Notes: a model not told the origin generated them from the sequence alone. DNA of 64,000 nucleotides from Bacillus sp. X1(2014) (GCF_007678255.1 NZ_VEED01000002.1:186001-250000), one strand, 5' to 3'; counted from the stretch's first letter, positions 51,442 through 61,311 are shown. A program made the numbers and translations.

Positions 51442-53256
51442 ATGGGAAAAACGGTTGAAAGACGGTTGACTCGTGCAGAAGTCCCAGAGGATTTAACTTG
51501 GAATCTAGATGATTTATTTGCTTCAGAAGAAGCTTGGGAAACTGAATTGATAGAGATAGAAAATCAGATTGCACAGTTTCATAGATTTAAAGGTACATTA
51601 CATATTAGTTCTAAAGCTTTATTAGATTGCCTTTGTGCACAAGAACAATTATCGATGAGGATTGTTAAAGCGTGGACGTTTGCCAGTTTAAAGCAATCGG
51701 CGGATGGATCTGATCCCATAAATCAAGCCAATATGGCGAAGTTTTCTTCATTACGTACAAAAAGTACTGCTGCTTTATCTTTTATTAACTCTGAAATTCT
51801 TGCGTTTGAAGAAGGAACTGTTGAACAATACCTCAAAGAAGAACCAATGCTAGCAGCATTTAAGAAAAACTTATTCGACCTTCTTCAAACAAAAAAGCAT
51901 ACGTTATCACCAGAAACAGAAGAAGCATTGGCAGCATTAGGAGAACTACAGGGCTCCCCATACCAAATCTATCAAATGACGAAGTTAGCGGATATGCAGT
52001 TCGCACCAATTAAAGACGGCGAGGGAAACGAATTACCTGTATCGTTTGCTTTGTTTGAAAGTCGTTATGAATTCTCACCTGATACAGATGTGCGAAGGAC
52101 AGCCTATCAATCTTTCGTTTCAACGCTAAAACAATATACCAATACCATGGCAGCAACCTATGCCACAGAGGTTACTAAACAAGTTACCCTCGCACGTTTA
52201 CGAAAGTATGAATCTGTGACCCATATGCTCCTTGAACCGCACCAGGTAACACCTGAAATGTACAACAATCAGATCGATATCATCTATAAAGAACTAGCCC
52301 CTCATATGCGTAAATTCGCACAGTTAAAGAAGCAGATTTTAGGTCTGGATCAGATGTTATTTTGTGACTTAAAGGCACCATTGGATCCTGAGTTTAATCC
52401 GGAAACAACCTATGAAGAAGCAAGCAAAATCATTATGGATTCTCTAAAAGTCATGGGACCTGAGTATACTAGCATCATTGAAAAAGGCTTTAAAGAGCGC
52501 TGGGTTGACCTAGCTGATAATGTAGGAAAATCAACGGGCGCCTTCTGTTCAAGCCCTTATGGTTCACACCCCTACATTCTTATCACCTGGCAGAATAATA
52601 TGCGTGGCTGTTTCACTTTAGCTCACGAATTTGGCCATGCAGGACATTTCTTTTTGGCAAATAAAAATCAACGGATCATGAATGTGCGCCCTTCGATGTA
52701 TTTTATCGAAGCCCCGTCTACCATGAATGAAATGTTATTAGGTCAGCATTTACTATCCACAACGGAGGATGAACAAATGCGCCGCTGGGTTGTCCTGCAG
52801 CTGCTCGGTACCTATTATCATAACTTTGTCACACACTTGCTGGAAGCAGAATATCAACGCAGAATCTACACCCTTGCCGAAAGTGGGGCGGCGTTAACTG
52901 CCAAAACCTTAACAGAAGTAACGGGTGCAGTTCTATCCGAATTCTGGGGAGACACTGTTGAAATCGATGAAGGGGCAAGATTGACGTGGATGCGTCAGCC
53001 ACACTATTACATGGGCTTATATCCATATACCTATTCGGCAGGATTGACGGCATCGACTGCGATTGCGCAGTTAATTCAGGAGGAAGGTCAGCCCGCGGTT
53101 GACCGATGGCTCGAGGTTCTTCGTAGCGGTGGAACAATGAAACCACTTGAGTTATTGAAACATGCGGGCATTGATATGTCAAAGCCCGACCCAATCCGGA
53201 AAGCTGTTAAGTATGTAGGAACATTAATTGAAGAATTAGAACAGTCTTATCATTAA
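51442..53256 (+). CDS. pepF: Oligoendopeptidase F (M3B family)
   Basis: This zinc oligopeptidase of about 604 residues has HEFGHAGH (HExxH motif) preceded by the Gly-rich loop and followed by the third ligand Glu in PSTMNEMLL. The N-terminal VPEDLTWNLDDLFASEEAWE is typical of PepF/PepB. It cleaves short peptides in the cytosol. ATG 51442 is chosen because AAGGAGG is 9 bp upstream; the frame opens at 51415. A terminator follows at 53270. Confidence 0.94.
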   Translation: MGKTVERRLTRAEVPEDLTWNLDDLFASEEAWETELIEIENQIAQFHRFKGTLHISSKALLDCLCAQEQLSMRIVKAWTFASLKQSADGSDPINQANMAKFSSLRTKSTAALSFINSEILAFEEGTVEQYLKEEPMLAAFKKNLFDLLQTKKHTLSPETEEALAALGELQGSPYQIYQMTKLADMQFAPIKDGEGNELPVSFALFESRYEFSPDTDVRRTAYQSFVSTLKQYTNTMAATYATEVTKQVTLARLRKYESVTHMLLEPHQVTPEMYNNQIDIIYKELAPHMRKFAQLKKQILGLDQMLFCDLKAPLDPEFNPETTYEEASKIIMDSLKVMGPEYTSIIEKGFKERWVDLADNVGKSTGAFCSSPYGSHPYILITWQNNMRGCFTLAHEFGHAGHFFLANKNQRIMNVRPSMYFIEAPSTMNEMLLGQHLLSTTEDEQMRRWVVLQLLGTYYHNFVTHLLEAEYQRRIYTLAESGAALTAKTLTEVTGAVLSEFWGDTVEIDEGARLTWMRQPHYYMGLYPYTYSAGLTASTAIAQLIQEEGQPAVDRWLEVLRSGGTMKPLELLKHAGIDMSKPDPIRKAVKYVGTLIEELEQSYH

Positions 53257-53269
53257 ATATTTATAGAAA

Positions 53270-53296
53270 AAACCCTTGTGCTGCAAGGGTTTTTTA
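53270..53296 (+). terminator. Terminator of pepF
   Basis: AAACCCTTG and CAAGGGTTT pair around TGCTG-like loop, followed by TTTT. Confidence 0.8.
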
Positions 53297-53330
53297 AACT
53301 CACTTAAAACTATTCAAACAACTTAAAAGA

Positions 53331-53783
53331 CTACCCTATGGTTTGCTTCTGGTTTAACTGATCCCTAAAAATACTAACAAACTTTCGACAGCGATCAATG
53401 TCATACACTTGTAAGCTAACCTCAATCTTAAGTGTGACAATTAATGTAGTGTGAACGTACAGCATATCTCTAAATTCATCTACAGCGCCGCAAAACTTCG
53501 GATAGCCACTATCTCCTGTGCCTACTATTCCCGTCAAGATGCTCTTTACATCCATTTTTTCAAATGCATGATATAATTCCATCATTTCGTGAGGAATTTC
53601 CCCATTTCCCCAAGTATAGGTTCCAATCACAACAGCCTCGTAATTGATTATGTCCCTGATTTGTAATTCTTCTATCCGATAAAGAGTGACATCAATCTTT
53701 TCTTTTAAAAATAACTTCTGAATCAAATGAACAGCTTCTTCTGTATTTCCAGTTTTAGAAGAATATACGATTGCAACATTCAT
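53331..53783 (-). CDS. Flavodoxin in the ribonucleotide reductase operon
   Basis: This 150-residue flavodoxin has the FMN phosphate loop SSKTGNTEEA (residues 8-17), TYTWGNGEIP (FMN loop 1) and GTGDSGYPKFCGAVDEF (loop 2). It overlaps the beta-subunit gene by 4 bp (ATGA) and is translated by coupling. Class Ib systems use NrdI at this place; here a flavodoxin could reduce or activate the dimetal-tyrosyl cofactor or serve as electron donor. That role is inferred from position. Confidence 0.85.
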   Translation of the reverse strand: MNVAIVYSSKTGNTEEAVHLIQKLFLKEKIDVTLYRIEELQIRDIINYEAVVIGTYTWGNGEIPHEMMELYHAFEKMDVKSILTGIVGTGDSGYPKFCGAVDEFRDMLYVHTTLIVTLKIEVSLQVYDIDRCRKFVSIFRDQLNQKQTIG

Positions 53784-54826
53784 AATTCATCGAAACCGTT
53801 GGATTGTGTTACCTTAGCATAGGTCCTCGACTTCTGCTCAAAGAAATCGGATTTTGTTTCATTCATCATTTCATCACTGAAAACATGAATCCACGGCATT
53901 GGGTTTTCTCTCTCTTTAAATAAGTTCTGTAATCCAAGCTGGCGCAGCCGCTTATTGGCAAGATATTCTGTGTATTCCTCGTACTCGTTTAAGTTAATAC
54001 CTTCAATATCCTTCAAAATCACATGGGCCCATTCCTTTTCAAGCTGGACTGCTTGTCCTACCGTTTTATACACATAATCCATATTCTCTTCAGAATACAA
54101 TTCCGGATTTTCTGTTAAGAGAATCCGTAGAAACTGTGCCATAAAATAGGCATGCTGCATTTCATCTCGTTGGATATAACTAATCATCGTACTGGTCTTA
54201 AGCATTTTTTGCTGGCGGGCAAGATGATAGAAAAAAGCAAAACCAGCATAAAAATATATACCCTCAAGATTTATAGAGTTCACACCAAGTTGAAATAAAT
54301 TTTGAGGTGTTGGATTCTTTCTGAAACTCTCATATGCATCTAAGATCAGGTCATTTCTTTTTCGGACGAGGGGATCATTTTTTGCTTGATTGAACCTTTC
54401 TTTTTGTTCATGGATTGGTACGAGAGAACTTAAGATGTAGGAATAGGATTCATTATGCACCGCTTCCTGCTGAGCAATCACCGCAAATATTGCTTTAAAA
54501 CTAGAATCTGTCACATAGTCCATCACTTGAAACATGGTAGGTGTTTGCAGGCTATCTAATGAAGCAAGTTGAGTATTAATTCGTAAGAAAACATCTTGTT
54601 CTGTTGCACTGAGAAGATCCCACTGCTTAATATCATCTTGCATATTAATTTCTTGTGCTTTCCAAAAATTTGATAACAAAGTTTGATATAAATCGTAGAT
54701 CTGCGGGTAGGCAATATCATTCCAGTTAAGCAATCCAGATGATTGTCCGTTAATAATTCCAGTGGATTTATTAGGAAAATCAGGGTTAAGCAATTTAATT
54801 CTAGGCAGTGGAAAGTGAATATCCAT
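53780..54826 (-). CDS. Ribonucleotide reductase beta subunit (class I)
   Basis: This 348-residue ferritin-like R2 protein has metal ligands Asp in LASLDSLQ, Glu and His in QQEAVHNESY, Glu in NLEGIYFY, Glu and His in QRDEMQHAYF. The radical Tyr is kept in EAVHNESY, so this is a Tyr-radical enzyme and not a Tyr-less class Ic/Id type. It supplies the radical for NDP reduction by the alpha subunit. The ATG follows GGAGGAAA, 35 bp after the alpha gene. Confidence 0.92.
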   Translation of the reverse strand: MDIHFPLPRIKLLNPDFPNKSTGIINGQSSGLLNWNDIAYPQIYDLYQTLLSNFWKAQEINMQDDIKQWDLLSATEQDVFLRINTQLASLDSLQTPTMFQVMDYVTDSSFKAIFAVIAQQEAVHNESYSYILSSLVPIHEQKERFNQAKNDPLVRKRNDLILDAYESFRKNPTPQNLFQLGVNSINLEGIYFYAGFAFFYHLARQQKMLKTSTMISYIQRDEMQHAYFMAQFLRILLTENPELYSEENMDYVYKTVGQAVQLEKEWAHVILKDIEGINLNEYEEYTEYLANKRLRQLGLQNLFKERENPMPWIHVFSDEMMNETKSDFFEQKSRTYAKVTQSNGFDEL

Positions 54827-54861
54827 ATAAATATTTCCTCCGATCGATTTTTAAAAAGTTG

Positions 54862-57153
54862 TTAGCTGTGGCATGCCTCACATTCGTCAATTTCAGTTTG
54901 CGAAGTGCTTCTGACATAATAAGTGGTCTTTAAACCTTGCTTCCAAGCTTCCATATGAAGGTTTAGCAAGTCTTTTGCCTTTATATCGTGCCTAACATAG
55001 AGGTTAAAGCTAATCCCCTGGTCAATATGTCGCCCTCGTGCGGCATTCTGTTTAATGCTCCAAATTTGATCTAATTCATGTCTCGAACGACGATAATATT
55101 CGTATGTTCTATGATTTAAATCAGGTGCGGTCACTTTAAATTTAAAGTTCTTCTTTTCCTCTGCATATTCAACCGAATAGATGGGATCGATTCCATCTGT
55201 GGAACCTCCAATCTTCGCCGTTGAGGAGTTGGGTGCAATCGCCATTAACCAACCATTACGGATCCCATGATTTGATACATCCCTCTTCAGCTGATTCCAC
55301 CTTTTTGATTGGTAACCTTTCCGTTCAAAATACTCCCCAGTATGCCATTCAGAACCACTAAACTGGCTATAAGGCCCCTTCTCCATAGCCAGCTCCATTG
55401 ACGAACAAATAGTATGGAACGCAATTTCCTCATATAAACTATCTGCATACTTAACAGCTGTTTCGGATTCCCAATACATTCCATTTAGTGCTAATAAGTG
55501 GTGCCACCCAAACGTACCAAGCCCAACGGCTCTGTACTTTTTATTTGTAACCTGCGCCTGTCCAACCGATATGGTATTTAAATCAATCACGTTATCGAGC
55601 ATTCTTACTTGTATACGAATGAGACGTTCTAAGACATTCGCCGGTACTGCTTTTGCCAGATTAATAGAAGATAAATTGCAAACTACGAAATCACCTGGTT
55701 TCCGAACTATCACGATATGGCCATCATCATTCCGGTATTCGTTCACAACCGTCGTTGCGGACATATTTTGAGCAATTTCTGTACAAAGATTACTGCAAAA
55801 AATAGATGTACGGCCTCTACCCATTACATGCTTATTTGGATTTTGTCTATTTACTTCATCACGATAGAACATATATGGAGTTCCTGTTTCTAATTGAGCA
55901 ACCATGACCCGTGTCATGATATCCATGGCACGGTAGGTTTTGCGAGGTAGAAGTGGGTTACCTGCGGCCTCTTCATATTTTTCGGTAAAATATTTAACAT
56001 CTGTTTCATCATAAAAGTCCTCAAGTCCAAGCAGGTTCCCCTGTTCATCCTTCCAGCCCATCATTTGTTTTACTTGATGGGGACAGAATGTATGCCATTG
56101 TCCTATACTTCTACCGTGTTCATCTTTCTCTTCCAACTTTTTCATAAAGAGGTCTGGTATGGAAACACCTGTGAAAATATCATGGGCTTTACGGCGTTCA
56201 TCCCCATTATTTGTTTTCAAATCAAGAAACCCGTTCATAATATCTTTATGGAACAAATCAAGATACACAGCAATGGCCCCTTGACGTTGACCTAACTGAT
56301 CAACACTGACAGCTGTATCATTTACTAATTTTATCCATGGAACCACACCAGATGAGTTTCCTTTAAATCTCTTAATATCGGAACCGAGGGCTCGAACTTT
56401 ACCATAATAGATTCCAATTCCTCCGCCATCTTTACTTAACCGGGCAATATCCCAATTGTTTAAATAGATGCTGTCAAGTGAGTCGTCGACCGTATCAATA
56501 AAGCAAGAAGAAAGTTGCCCAAAGCTTTTCCCCGCATTCGCTAGAGTCGGTGTGGCAACAGTCATATATAAATGACTTAATGCCCAATATGCTTCCTTCA
56601 CCAGGTGGATGCGTTTTGACTGCTTTTCATCCTTCATAATAGTCATTGCAATAATCATGAACCGTTCCTGCGGGAGTTCATAAACATTTCGATTATAATC
56701 TTGAGCAAGATAGCGATCCGCCAGTAAAAATAACCCTATGTAATTAAATAATAAATCTTGTTCTGGTCTTATCTCTTTTGCAAGCTGGTCGATTTCATCC
56801 TTACTATATACGTTTAAAAGATCACTAGAATAGATTCCTATATCTGTTAATTCTTTTATTAAGTTATAAAAGTCTCCATATTTTAGAGAACGTTCATATC
56901 CGCGACTTTTAGCAGCCTTTCCATAAAGTTCATTCAAATATAAACGGGCTGCAACGAATGTCCATTCCGGCTGGTCCATTGCAATTTGATTCACTGCATA
57001 AATTAAAGCTTGTTGGTTTGCTTCTAGCTCTGTTACATCAAGTTGGCCTAGACGTTCTCTAAGTTCCATTGTATTAATCTGATATTTTCCTGAAACTTGT
57101 TCAATAGATTCTAAAACGTAATTTAGTTCTGATTGCAGTTCCTCAATCATCAT
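54862..57153 (-). CDS. Ribonucleotide reductase alpha subunit (class I, NrdA/NrdE family)
   Basis: This 763-residue R1 protein has the active-site sequence SSCF, NLCTEI, CNLSSINLA, and the glycyl-free barrel. Redox-active C-terminal Cys are in ECEACHS. The allosteric ATP-cone is short or absent; the N-terminus (residues 1-90) is not a typical cone. It reduces NDPs to dNDPs with the beta subunit. It is about 60 residues longer than B. subtilis NrdE. Two ATG codons (57153, 57150) follow GGGGGAA. A terminator and cobalamin riboswitch lie directly upstream. Confidence 0.92.
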   Translation of the reverse strand: MMIEELQSELNYVLESIEQVSGKYQINTMELRERLGQLDVTELEANQQALIYAVNQIAMDQPEWTFVAARLYLNELYGKAAKSRGYERSLKYGDFYNLIKELTDIGIYSSDLLNVYSKDEIDQLAKEIRPEQDLLFNYIGLFLLADRYLAQDYNRNVYELPQERFMIIAMTIMKDEKQSKRIHLVKEAYWALSHLYMTVATPTLANAGKSFGQLSSCFIDTVDDSLDSIYLNNWDIARLSKDGGGIGIYYGKVRALGSDIKRFKGNSSGVVPWIKLVNDTAVSVDQLGQRQGAIAVYLDLFHKDIMNGFLDLKTNNGDERRKAHDIFTGVSIPDLFMKKLEEKDEHGRSIGQWHTFCPHQVKQMMGWKDEQGNLLGLEDFYDETDVKYFTEKYEEAAGNPLLPRKTYRAMDIMTRVMVAQLETGTPYMFYRDEVNRQNPNKHVMGRGRTSIFCSNLCTEIAQNMSATTVVNEYRNDDGHIVIVRKPGDFVVCNLSSINLAKAVPANVLERLIRIQVRMLDNVIDLNTISVGQAQVTNKKYRAVGLGTFGWHHLLALNGMYWESETAVKYADSLYEEIAFHTICSSMELAMEKGPYSQFSGSEWHTGEYFERKGYQSKRWNQLKRDVSNHGIRNGWLMAIAPNSSTAKIGGSTDGIDPIYSVEYAEEKKNFKFKVTAPDLNHRTYEYYRRSRHELDQIWSIKQNAARGRHIDQGISFNLYVRHDIKAKDLLNLHMEAWKQGLKTTYYVRSTSQTEIDECEACHS

Positions 57154-57171
57154 TTCATTTCCCCCTATAAT

Positions 57172-57203
57172 AAAAAAATCCGCTCAACGGTAATTGAGCG
57201 GAT
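57172..57203 (-). terminator. Riboswitch-controlled terminator before the alpha subunit gene
   Basis: ATCCGCTCAA and TTGAGCGGAT pair around 6 nt (57178-57203), then T6 (57172-57177) on the minus strand. It ends 19 bp before the start codon and is the natural expression platform for the aptamer upstream. Confidence 0.88.
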
Positions 57204-57254
57204 GAAACGATAACATTACAAAAGGAAAAAAGAATAAACTCCAATGCCTCCTGT

Positions 57255-57485
57255 CGCCACCGTTCATCTTCTCAATCCCCGAAGAAGTTGAAACATCTTA
57301 AGAAAGACAGGTCTCCTGACTCATGCTTCTACCTACTTTGAACCCTTCCCATATAAGTACCTAATAGATTAGACAATCTTATACAGTGGTTTGTTCATTT
57401 CGTCAGCATTTACAGTTGCGGGGGCAGCTCTGGATTTACACCAGATTCCCTATTAAGCCACAATGGGCATCTTCTCTTAAGGCTA
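57255..57485 (-). promoter_or_regulatory. Cobalamin (B12) riboswitch
   Basis: On the minus strand the aptamer contains the conserved core GGGAATCTGGTGTAAATCC, GCCCCCGCAACTGTAA, and the B12 box GTCAGGAGACCTG (57308-57320), with GATGCCCATTGTGGC near the 5' end. Order and spacing match the cobalamin riboswitch family. With the terminator at 57172 it should switch the ribonucleotide reductase operon off when adenosylcobalamin is plentiful. Outer limits are approximate. Confidence 0.93.
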
Positions 57486-57654
57486 ACACAATATATAGTT
57501 TGATTTTTAAAAATAAAAACAATATGTAGTGAATCAATGGTATTAATAATAGTATAGTCTCAATTATATTTCAAGTCTATTATTTTTTAAAATGAAACTA
57601 ATTTGATTGAGTATCCGTATATGAAGAAAGACCAAATTGAAAAGAGGCATTTTT

Positions 57655-59337
57655 ATGGGGAACATTTCTTTATTTACATTGATTATTGGGATAGCTGCTG
57701 CGCTTGTTCTAATCCCTATTTTTAAACATGACCAGGAAAGTAAAAAAGAGGGAAAAAAACTCAAAATCGGCGTGTTCATTGCACTTGTTTTGATTCTCAT
57801 GATAACAGTGTTTGTATTCTATTATTTTACTAATTTTGATAGAAATTTCACTTCGGTATGGCCGTTAGCTATCATAATAACCGCTGCTGGCACCGTTCTT
57901 GCCAAAGGCACGGAAAGAATAGTCAAAGGAATTCTCTTCCTTGCAAGTCTCGGTCTTGGAATTTATTTCTTATCCGCTTTTATATTTAATGCTGATCAAA
58001 AATATGAAGTTGCCAAGATGGATGAAAAGGTAGAAATTCAAACTTTTGATGAGAAAGAAACACCTGCCAGTGTCCCACCGCAGTTTGCACGCAATAAAAT
58101 GAAAAAAGCGTTTGGACAAGTGCCGAACACAAGCTACTATGAGCTTGGGAACCTGCAAATTCAAAAGCTGAACGATGACTATGTGTATATTGCCCCTGTC
58201 GAGTTTTCCGGGATTTTTAAATGGTGGAAAGGAAACAGTACACCTGGTTACTTTACCTTAAGTGCAACAGATTCTAGTGCTAATCCTAAATTCATCAAGT
58301 CAGAAATGATATTTACCCCTTCCTCTTTTTTTAATAGAAATATTGAGCGGCATATTCGCATGAAATATCCGAAGAAAATTTTCTTTGGCGATGTTCAATT
58401 AGAAATTGACGAGAATGGAAAACCCTTTTACATCCGTACTTATGGGGAGTTTATTTCCGCACGAAATGGGTTTACAGCTAAGGGTCTAGTCGTAGTCGAT
58501 TCTAAGAATGGAGCAATGAAAGATTATCCACTAGCAGATGTCCCGGAATTTATCGATGGCGCAGTTTCGCCTGAAGCTGTTAGTTTGCAAAACAGCTATT
58601 ACGGGAACCTTGTTCATGGATTTTGGAATAGTGTCTTCGGTAAATCTGACGTGAAACTCCCATCGGATGAAGGCACTGAGTCAAATGTTAGCCCTATCTT
58701 TGATGAAAATGGACAGATGTACTATTTTACAGATTTCACAAGTCCTAAAGAAGGCGTCGATTCCATGCTCGGGTACTCGCTGACCAACTCAAGGACAGGA
58801 AAAGCAACATTCTATACCGGAAATCCAGAGCAACCTTATATGGATTCACAAGGGGCCTTGCAGATCATTGAAAAGAAATTTATTGAAAAGAAATGGCTCG
58901 GCCAAATGCCGATTCTTTACAATTTTTATGGTGAAGCCAGTTGGTTAACACCTGTTTTAGACTCAAATGGTTTTCTGCAAAATTACTTCATCGTTTCTGC
59001 AGCGAACCCAGAGATTTCAGTATACGCCAGCACCCCAAATGAGGCCCTTAAGCAATATAAAACCGCCTTACAAAGGGGCAAAGGTACGGTAGACGGAATC
59101 TCAAAAGCACAAGAAAAACAAATTGGCGGTACAGTGATGAGAGTCTATAAGGAGAAAAACGGAGATTTCACCATTGTCTCATTCTTATTAAACAACCGCC
59201 AAAACTTTATCATTTCTTCGGAAAAAGCTCCACTCGCTATCTACCTAAAAGAAGGAGATAAAGTAAACATCATCTACTTCGACACCGGCGAAGACTTCCT
59301 TCCTGCCAAAGAGTTAGCAATCGAAGCCCTACAATAG
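57655..59337 (+). CDS. Multi-pass membrane protein with large C-terminal domain, unknown
   Basis: This protein of about 560 residues has four N-terminal hydrophobic segments (about 5-22, 40-62, 70-88 and 95-115), then about 440 soluble residues. The soluble part contains repeated beta-strand-rich segments such as YYELGNLQIQKLNDDYVYIAPVEF and MPILYNFYGEASWLTPVLDSNG, and ends in an OB-like stretch (IGGTVMRVYKEKNGDFTIVSFLLN). I do not recognise an enzyme. ATG 57655 with AAGAGG is preferred over TTG 57637. It diverges from the B12 riboswitch. Confidence 0.75.
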   Translation: MGNISLFTLIIGIAAALVLIPIFKHDQESKKEGKKLKIGVFIALVLILMITVFVFYYFTNFDRNFTSVWPLAIIITAAGTVLAKGTERIVKGILFLASLGLGIYFLSAFIFNADQKYEVAKMDEKVEIQTFDEKETPASVPPQFARNKMKKAFGQVPNTSYYELGNLQIQKLNDDYVYIAPVEFSGIFKWWKGNSTPGYFTLSATDSSANPKFIKSEMIFTPSSFFNRNIERHIRMKYPKKIFFGDVQLEIDENGKPFYIRTYGEFISARNGFTAKGLVVVDSKNGAMKDYPLADVPEFIDGAVSPEAVSLQNSYYGNLVHGFWNSVFGKSDVKLPSDEGTESNVSPIFDENGQMYYFTDFTSPKEGVDSMLGYSLTNSRTGKATFYTGNPEQPYMDSQGALQIIEKKFIEKKWLGQMPILYNFYGEASWLTPVLDSNGFLQNYFIVSAANPEISVYASTPNEALKQYKTALQRGKGTVDGISKAQEKQIGGTVMRVYKEKNGDFTIVSFLLNNRQNFIISSEKAPLAIYLKEGDKVNIIYFDTGEDFLPAKELAIEALQ

Positions 59338-59347
59338 GGAAACAAAA

Positions 59348-59385
59348 ATAGGGTGTCAGGCACCAATTAGAGCCTGACACCCTAT
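59348..59385. terminator. Bidirectional terminator carrying the GGTGCCTGACACC motif
   Basis: ATAGGGTGTCAGGC and GCCTGACACCCTAT pair perfectly around 10 nt. It lies between the convergent genes ending at 59337 and 59392. Confidence 0.85.
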
Positions 59386-59391
59386 TTCTCT

Positions 59392-61149
59392 TTACTGAAC
59401 CTTTTGAATACGATTCTGAATGCGATAAGTGAATGGTTTAGGCTGGGCTGAGATAAAGTTTACTAACGCATCCAGGTCATTAGGACCGATTTCTTTATTT
59501 TGGGCTTGAATGAATACGGTAAATCCGTCACCGCCGCCAGAAAGGAAAATATTCGCTGTCACTGAATAAGATTTATTTGCATCGATCTCTGTGCCATCTG
59601 GCAATTTAATACTCACAATCCTTTGTCCGATTGGTTTACTCGCATCCCAAGAATACGTTAACCCAGAGATTTGCAGCATGTTCGTCTTAGTTGCAGTCCA
59701 TTGCTGGTTAAGCAAGTCACGAATCTGCTGTCCTGTCATCGTCATTTTGACAAGGTCATTATTAAAAGGCTGTACGGTGTAAATTTCTCCCCAAGTAATC
59801 TCACCTGGATCAATGTCAGCTCGAATTCCGCCAGGATTCATAAACGAGAATTCCGTTTTTAGGGCATTTCTTTGTGCATCGGCAATAAAACTCCCAAGAA
59901 CGGACTCTCCATTTTCATTTTGTTTAGCGGTCAAACTTTCAGCTGTAGAGCCGACCACACGATTGACGATGGGTTCCACTTTTGCTTCGTAGCCCTCAAT
60001 CATTTGTTTAATCTCTGGATCTGGTTTCATCCCTTCTTGGAAGGTAGTTACAATCTCTGCCGTTTTTGAGACGATTTCCTTTGTTTTTGGATCAATCTCA
60101 ATATCCACATCTGAAAAAGCAGTGCCATAAGAATAGGATTGAACCACTAACTTATTATCGATCGTTGCGTTCATATGAGCGTGATTATGGCCGCCAAAAA
60201 TGATATCCACTTCATCGTCGACACGATTAGCAATATCAACCAGCTGTCCTGTTGGATTTTCTCCATTTGGACCTGATGTACCTGGGTTATGGGCTAAAAC
60301 AACGATCGACCTTACCCCTTGTTTTTTCAATTCTGCTACATTCTTGTTAATGGCTTCTACCTCATCGGTGAATTTTAATCCGGCTACCCCACTTGGGACA
60401 ACTACCGTCGGCGTCTCGGTTGTCACAACACCGATAAAGCCAATCGGCATTCCATTTACTTTGATAATTTGGTAAGGAGGCAGGATCGTTTTTCCTGTTT
60501 TTTCATCTATTACATTCGCTACAATCCATGGAAAATTTGAACCTGCAAAATTGCCAGTTTTCGGGTGTGTCCCACCCTTAATCAGGCGGAGCAGTTCATT
60601 AACCCCTTCATCAAATTCATGATTACCAACAGTTCCGATATCAAATCCAAGTTTGTTCAAGATTTCAATCGTCGGTTCATCCTGTAATAGGGCAGAAACT
60701 GGCGGGCTGGCTCCAACCATGTCTCCATTTTGAATCAACAGTGTATTTTTGTTTTCTGCTTCACGCTGTTTTAAATAAGCGGCTAGATAATCTACCCGGC
60801 CCGCTGGTTTTCCATTAACATTCCGGGTAACATTTAACTGCCCGTGCAGGTCATTAATTCCTAATAATTGAATCGGAATGAAACGATTATTCGTTGCAGG
60901 AGCTTTTTTCTTTTTAGGATTTTTCGTTTCCGGACGATTAGATTTGTGACCATGATAGCTTTCCGATAAGCCTTGACCTTTTGCTTCCGTTGGCTTTTGT
61001 CTGCTTGCCTCTACAGACTGGGTTTGACGCATCGTTTGATCTGGGTGTTCTGACTCTTTAAGGCCTATAGCTGCAACACTTAGATTTTCAAACCCTCCGA
61101 ATAATATAACGAGAGTTAATGATATAAATGCTTTCTTAAACCAATCCAT
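59392..61149 (-). CDS. Secreted 5'-nucleotidase / 2',3'-cyclic phosphodiesterase-type metallophosphatase
   Basis: This 585-residue protein has a signal peptide (about 1-27), a basic, low-complexity linker (about 30-88), and a calcineurin-like metallophosphatase domain from QLLGINDLHGQL with GDMVGASP, VGNHEFDEG, and GGHNHAHM. The C-terminal 5'-nucleotidase domain has FMNPGGIRADIDPGEITWGEIYTVQPF and FLSGGGDGFTVF. It releases nucleosides and phosphate from nucleotides outside the cell. No LPXTG sorting signal is seen. The ATG follows AGGAGG. Confidence 0.92.
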   Translation of the reverse strand: MDWFKKAFISLTLVILFGGFENLSVAAIGLKESEHPDQTMRQTQSVEASRQKPTEAKGQGLSESYHGHKSNRPETKNPKKKKAPATNNRFIPIQLLGINDLHGQLNVTRNVNGKPAGRVDYLAAYLKQREAENKNTLLIQNGDMVGASPPVSALLQDEPTIEILNKLGFDIGTVGNHEFDEGVNELLRLIKGGTHPKTGNFAGSNFPWIVANVIDEKTGKTILPPYQIIKVNGMPIGFIGVVTTETPTVVVPSGVAGLKFTDEVEAINKNVAELKKQGVRSIVVLAHNPGTSGPNGENPTGQLVDIANRVDDEVDIIFGGHNHAHMNATIDNKLVVQSYSYGTAFSDVDIEIDPKTKEIVSKTAEIVTTFQEGMKPDPEIKQMIEGYEAKVEPIVNRVVGSTAESLTAKQNENGESVLGSFIADAQRNALKTEFSFMNPGGIRADIDPGEITWGEIYTVQPFNNDLVKMTMTGQQIRDLLNQQWTATKTNMLQISGLTYSWDASKPIGQRIVSIKLPDGTEIDANKSYSVTANIFLSGGGDGFTVFIQAQNKEIGPNDLDALVNFISAQPKPFTYRIQNRIQKVQ

Positions 61150-61235
61150 GCAAATCCTCCTACTAATTTATAAATGAACCATGGTATTTTTTGTTTTCAA
61201 TGGAAGCAATATACATATCTCTAGATCATAAATAG

Positions 61236-61293
61236 AAAAAGCCCGCTATTTTGTCTTCAACTTCACCGTTGAAGACAAAATAGCGGGCTTTTT
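61236..61293. terminator. Very long perfect hairpin between genes
   Basis: Arms of 26 bp (61236-61261 and 61268-61293; ends AAAAAGCCCGCTATTTTG) pair perfectly around TTCACC. A and T runs at both ends make it work in both directions, although both flanking genes are on the minus strand. It lies 18 bp after the aminopeptidase-like gene. Confidence 0.85.
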
Positions 61294-61311
61294 AAAACAT
61301 ACTTTTAATCG

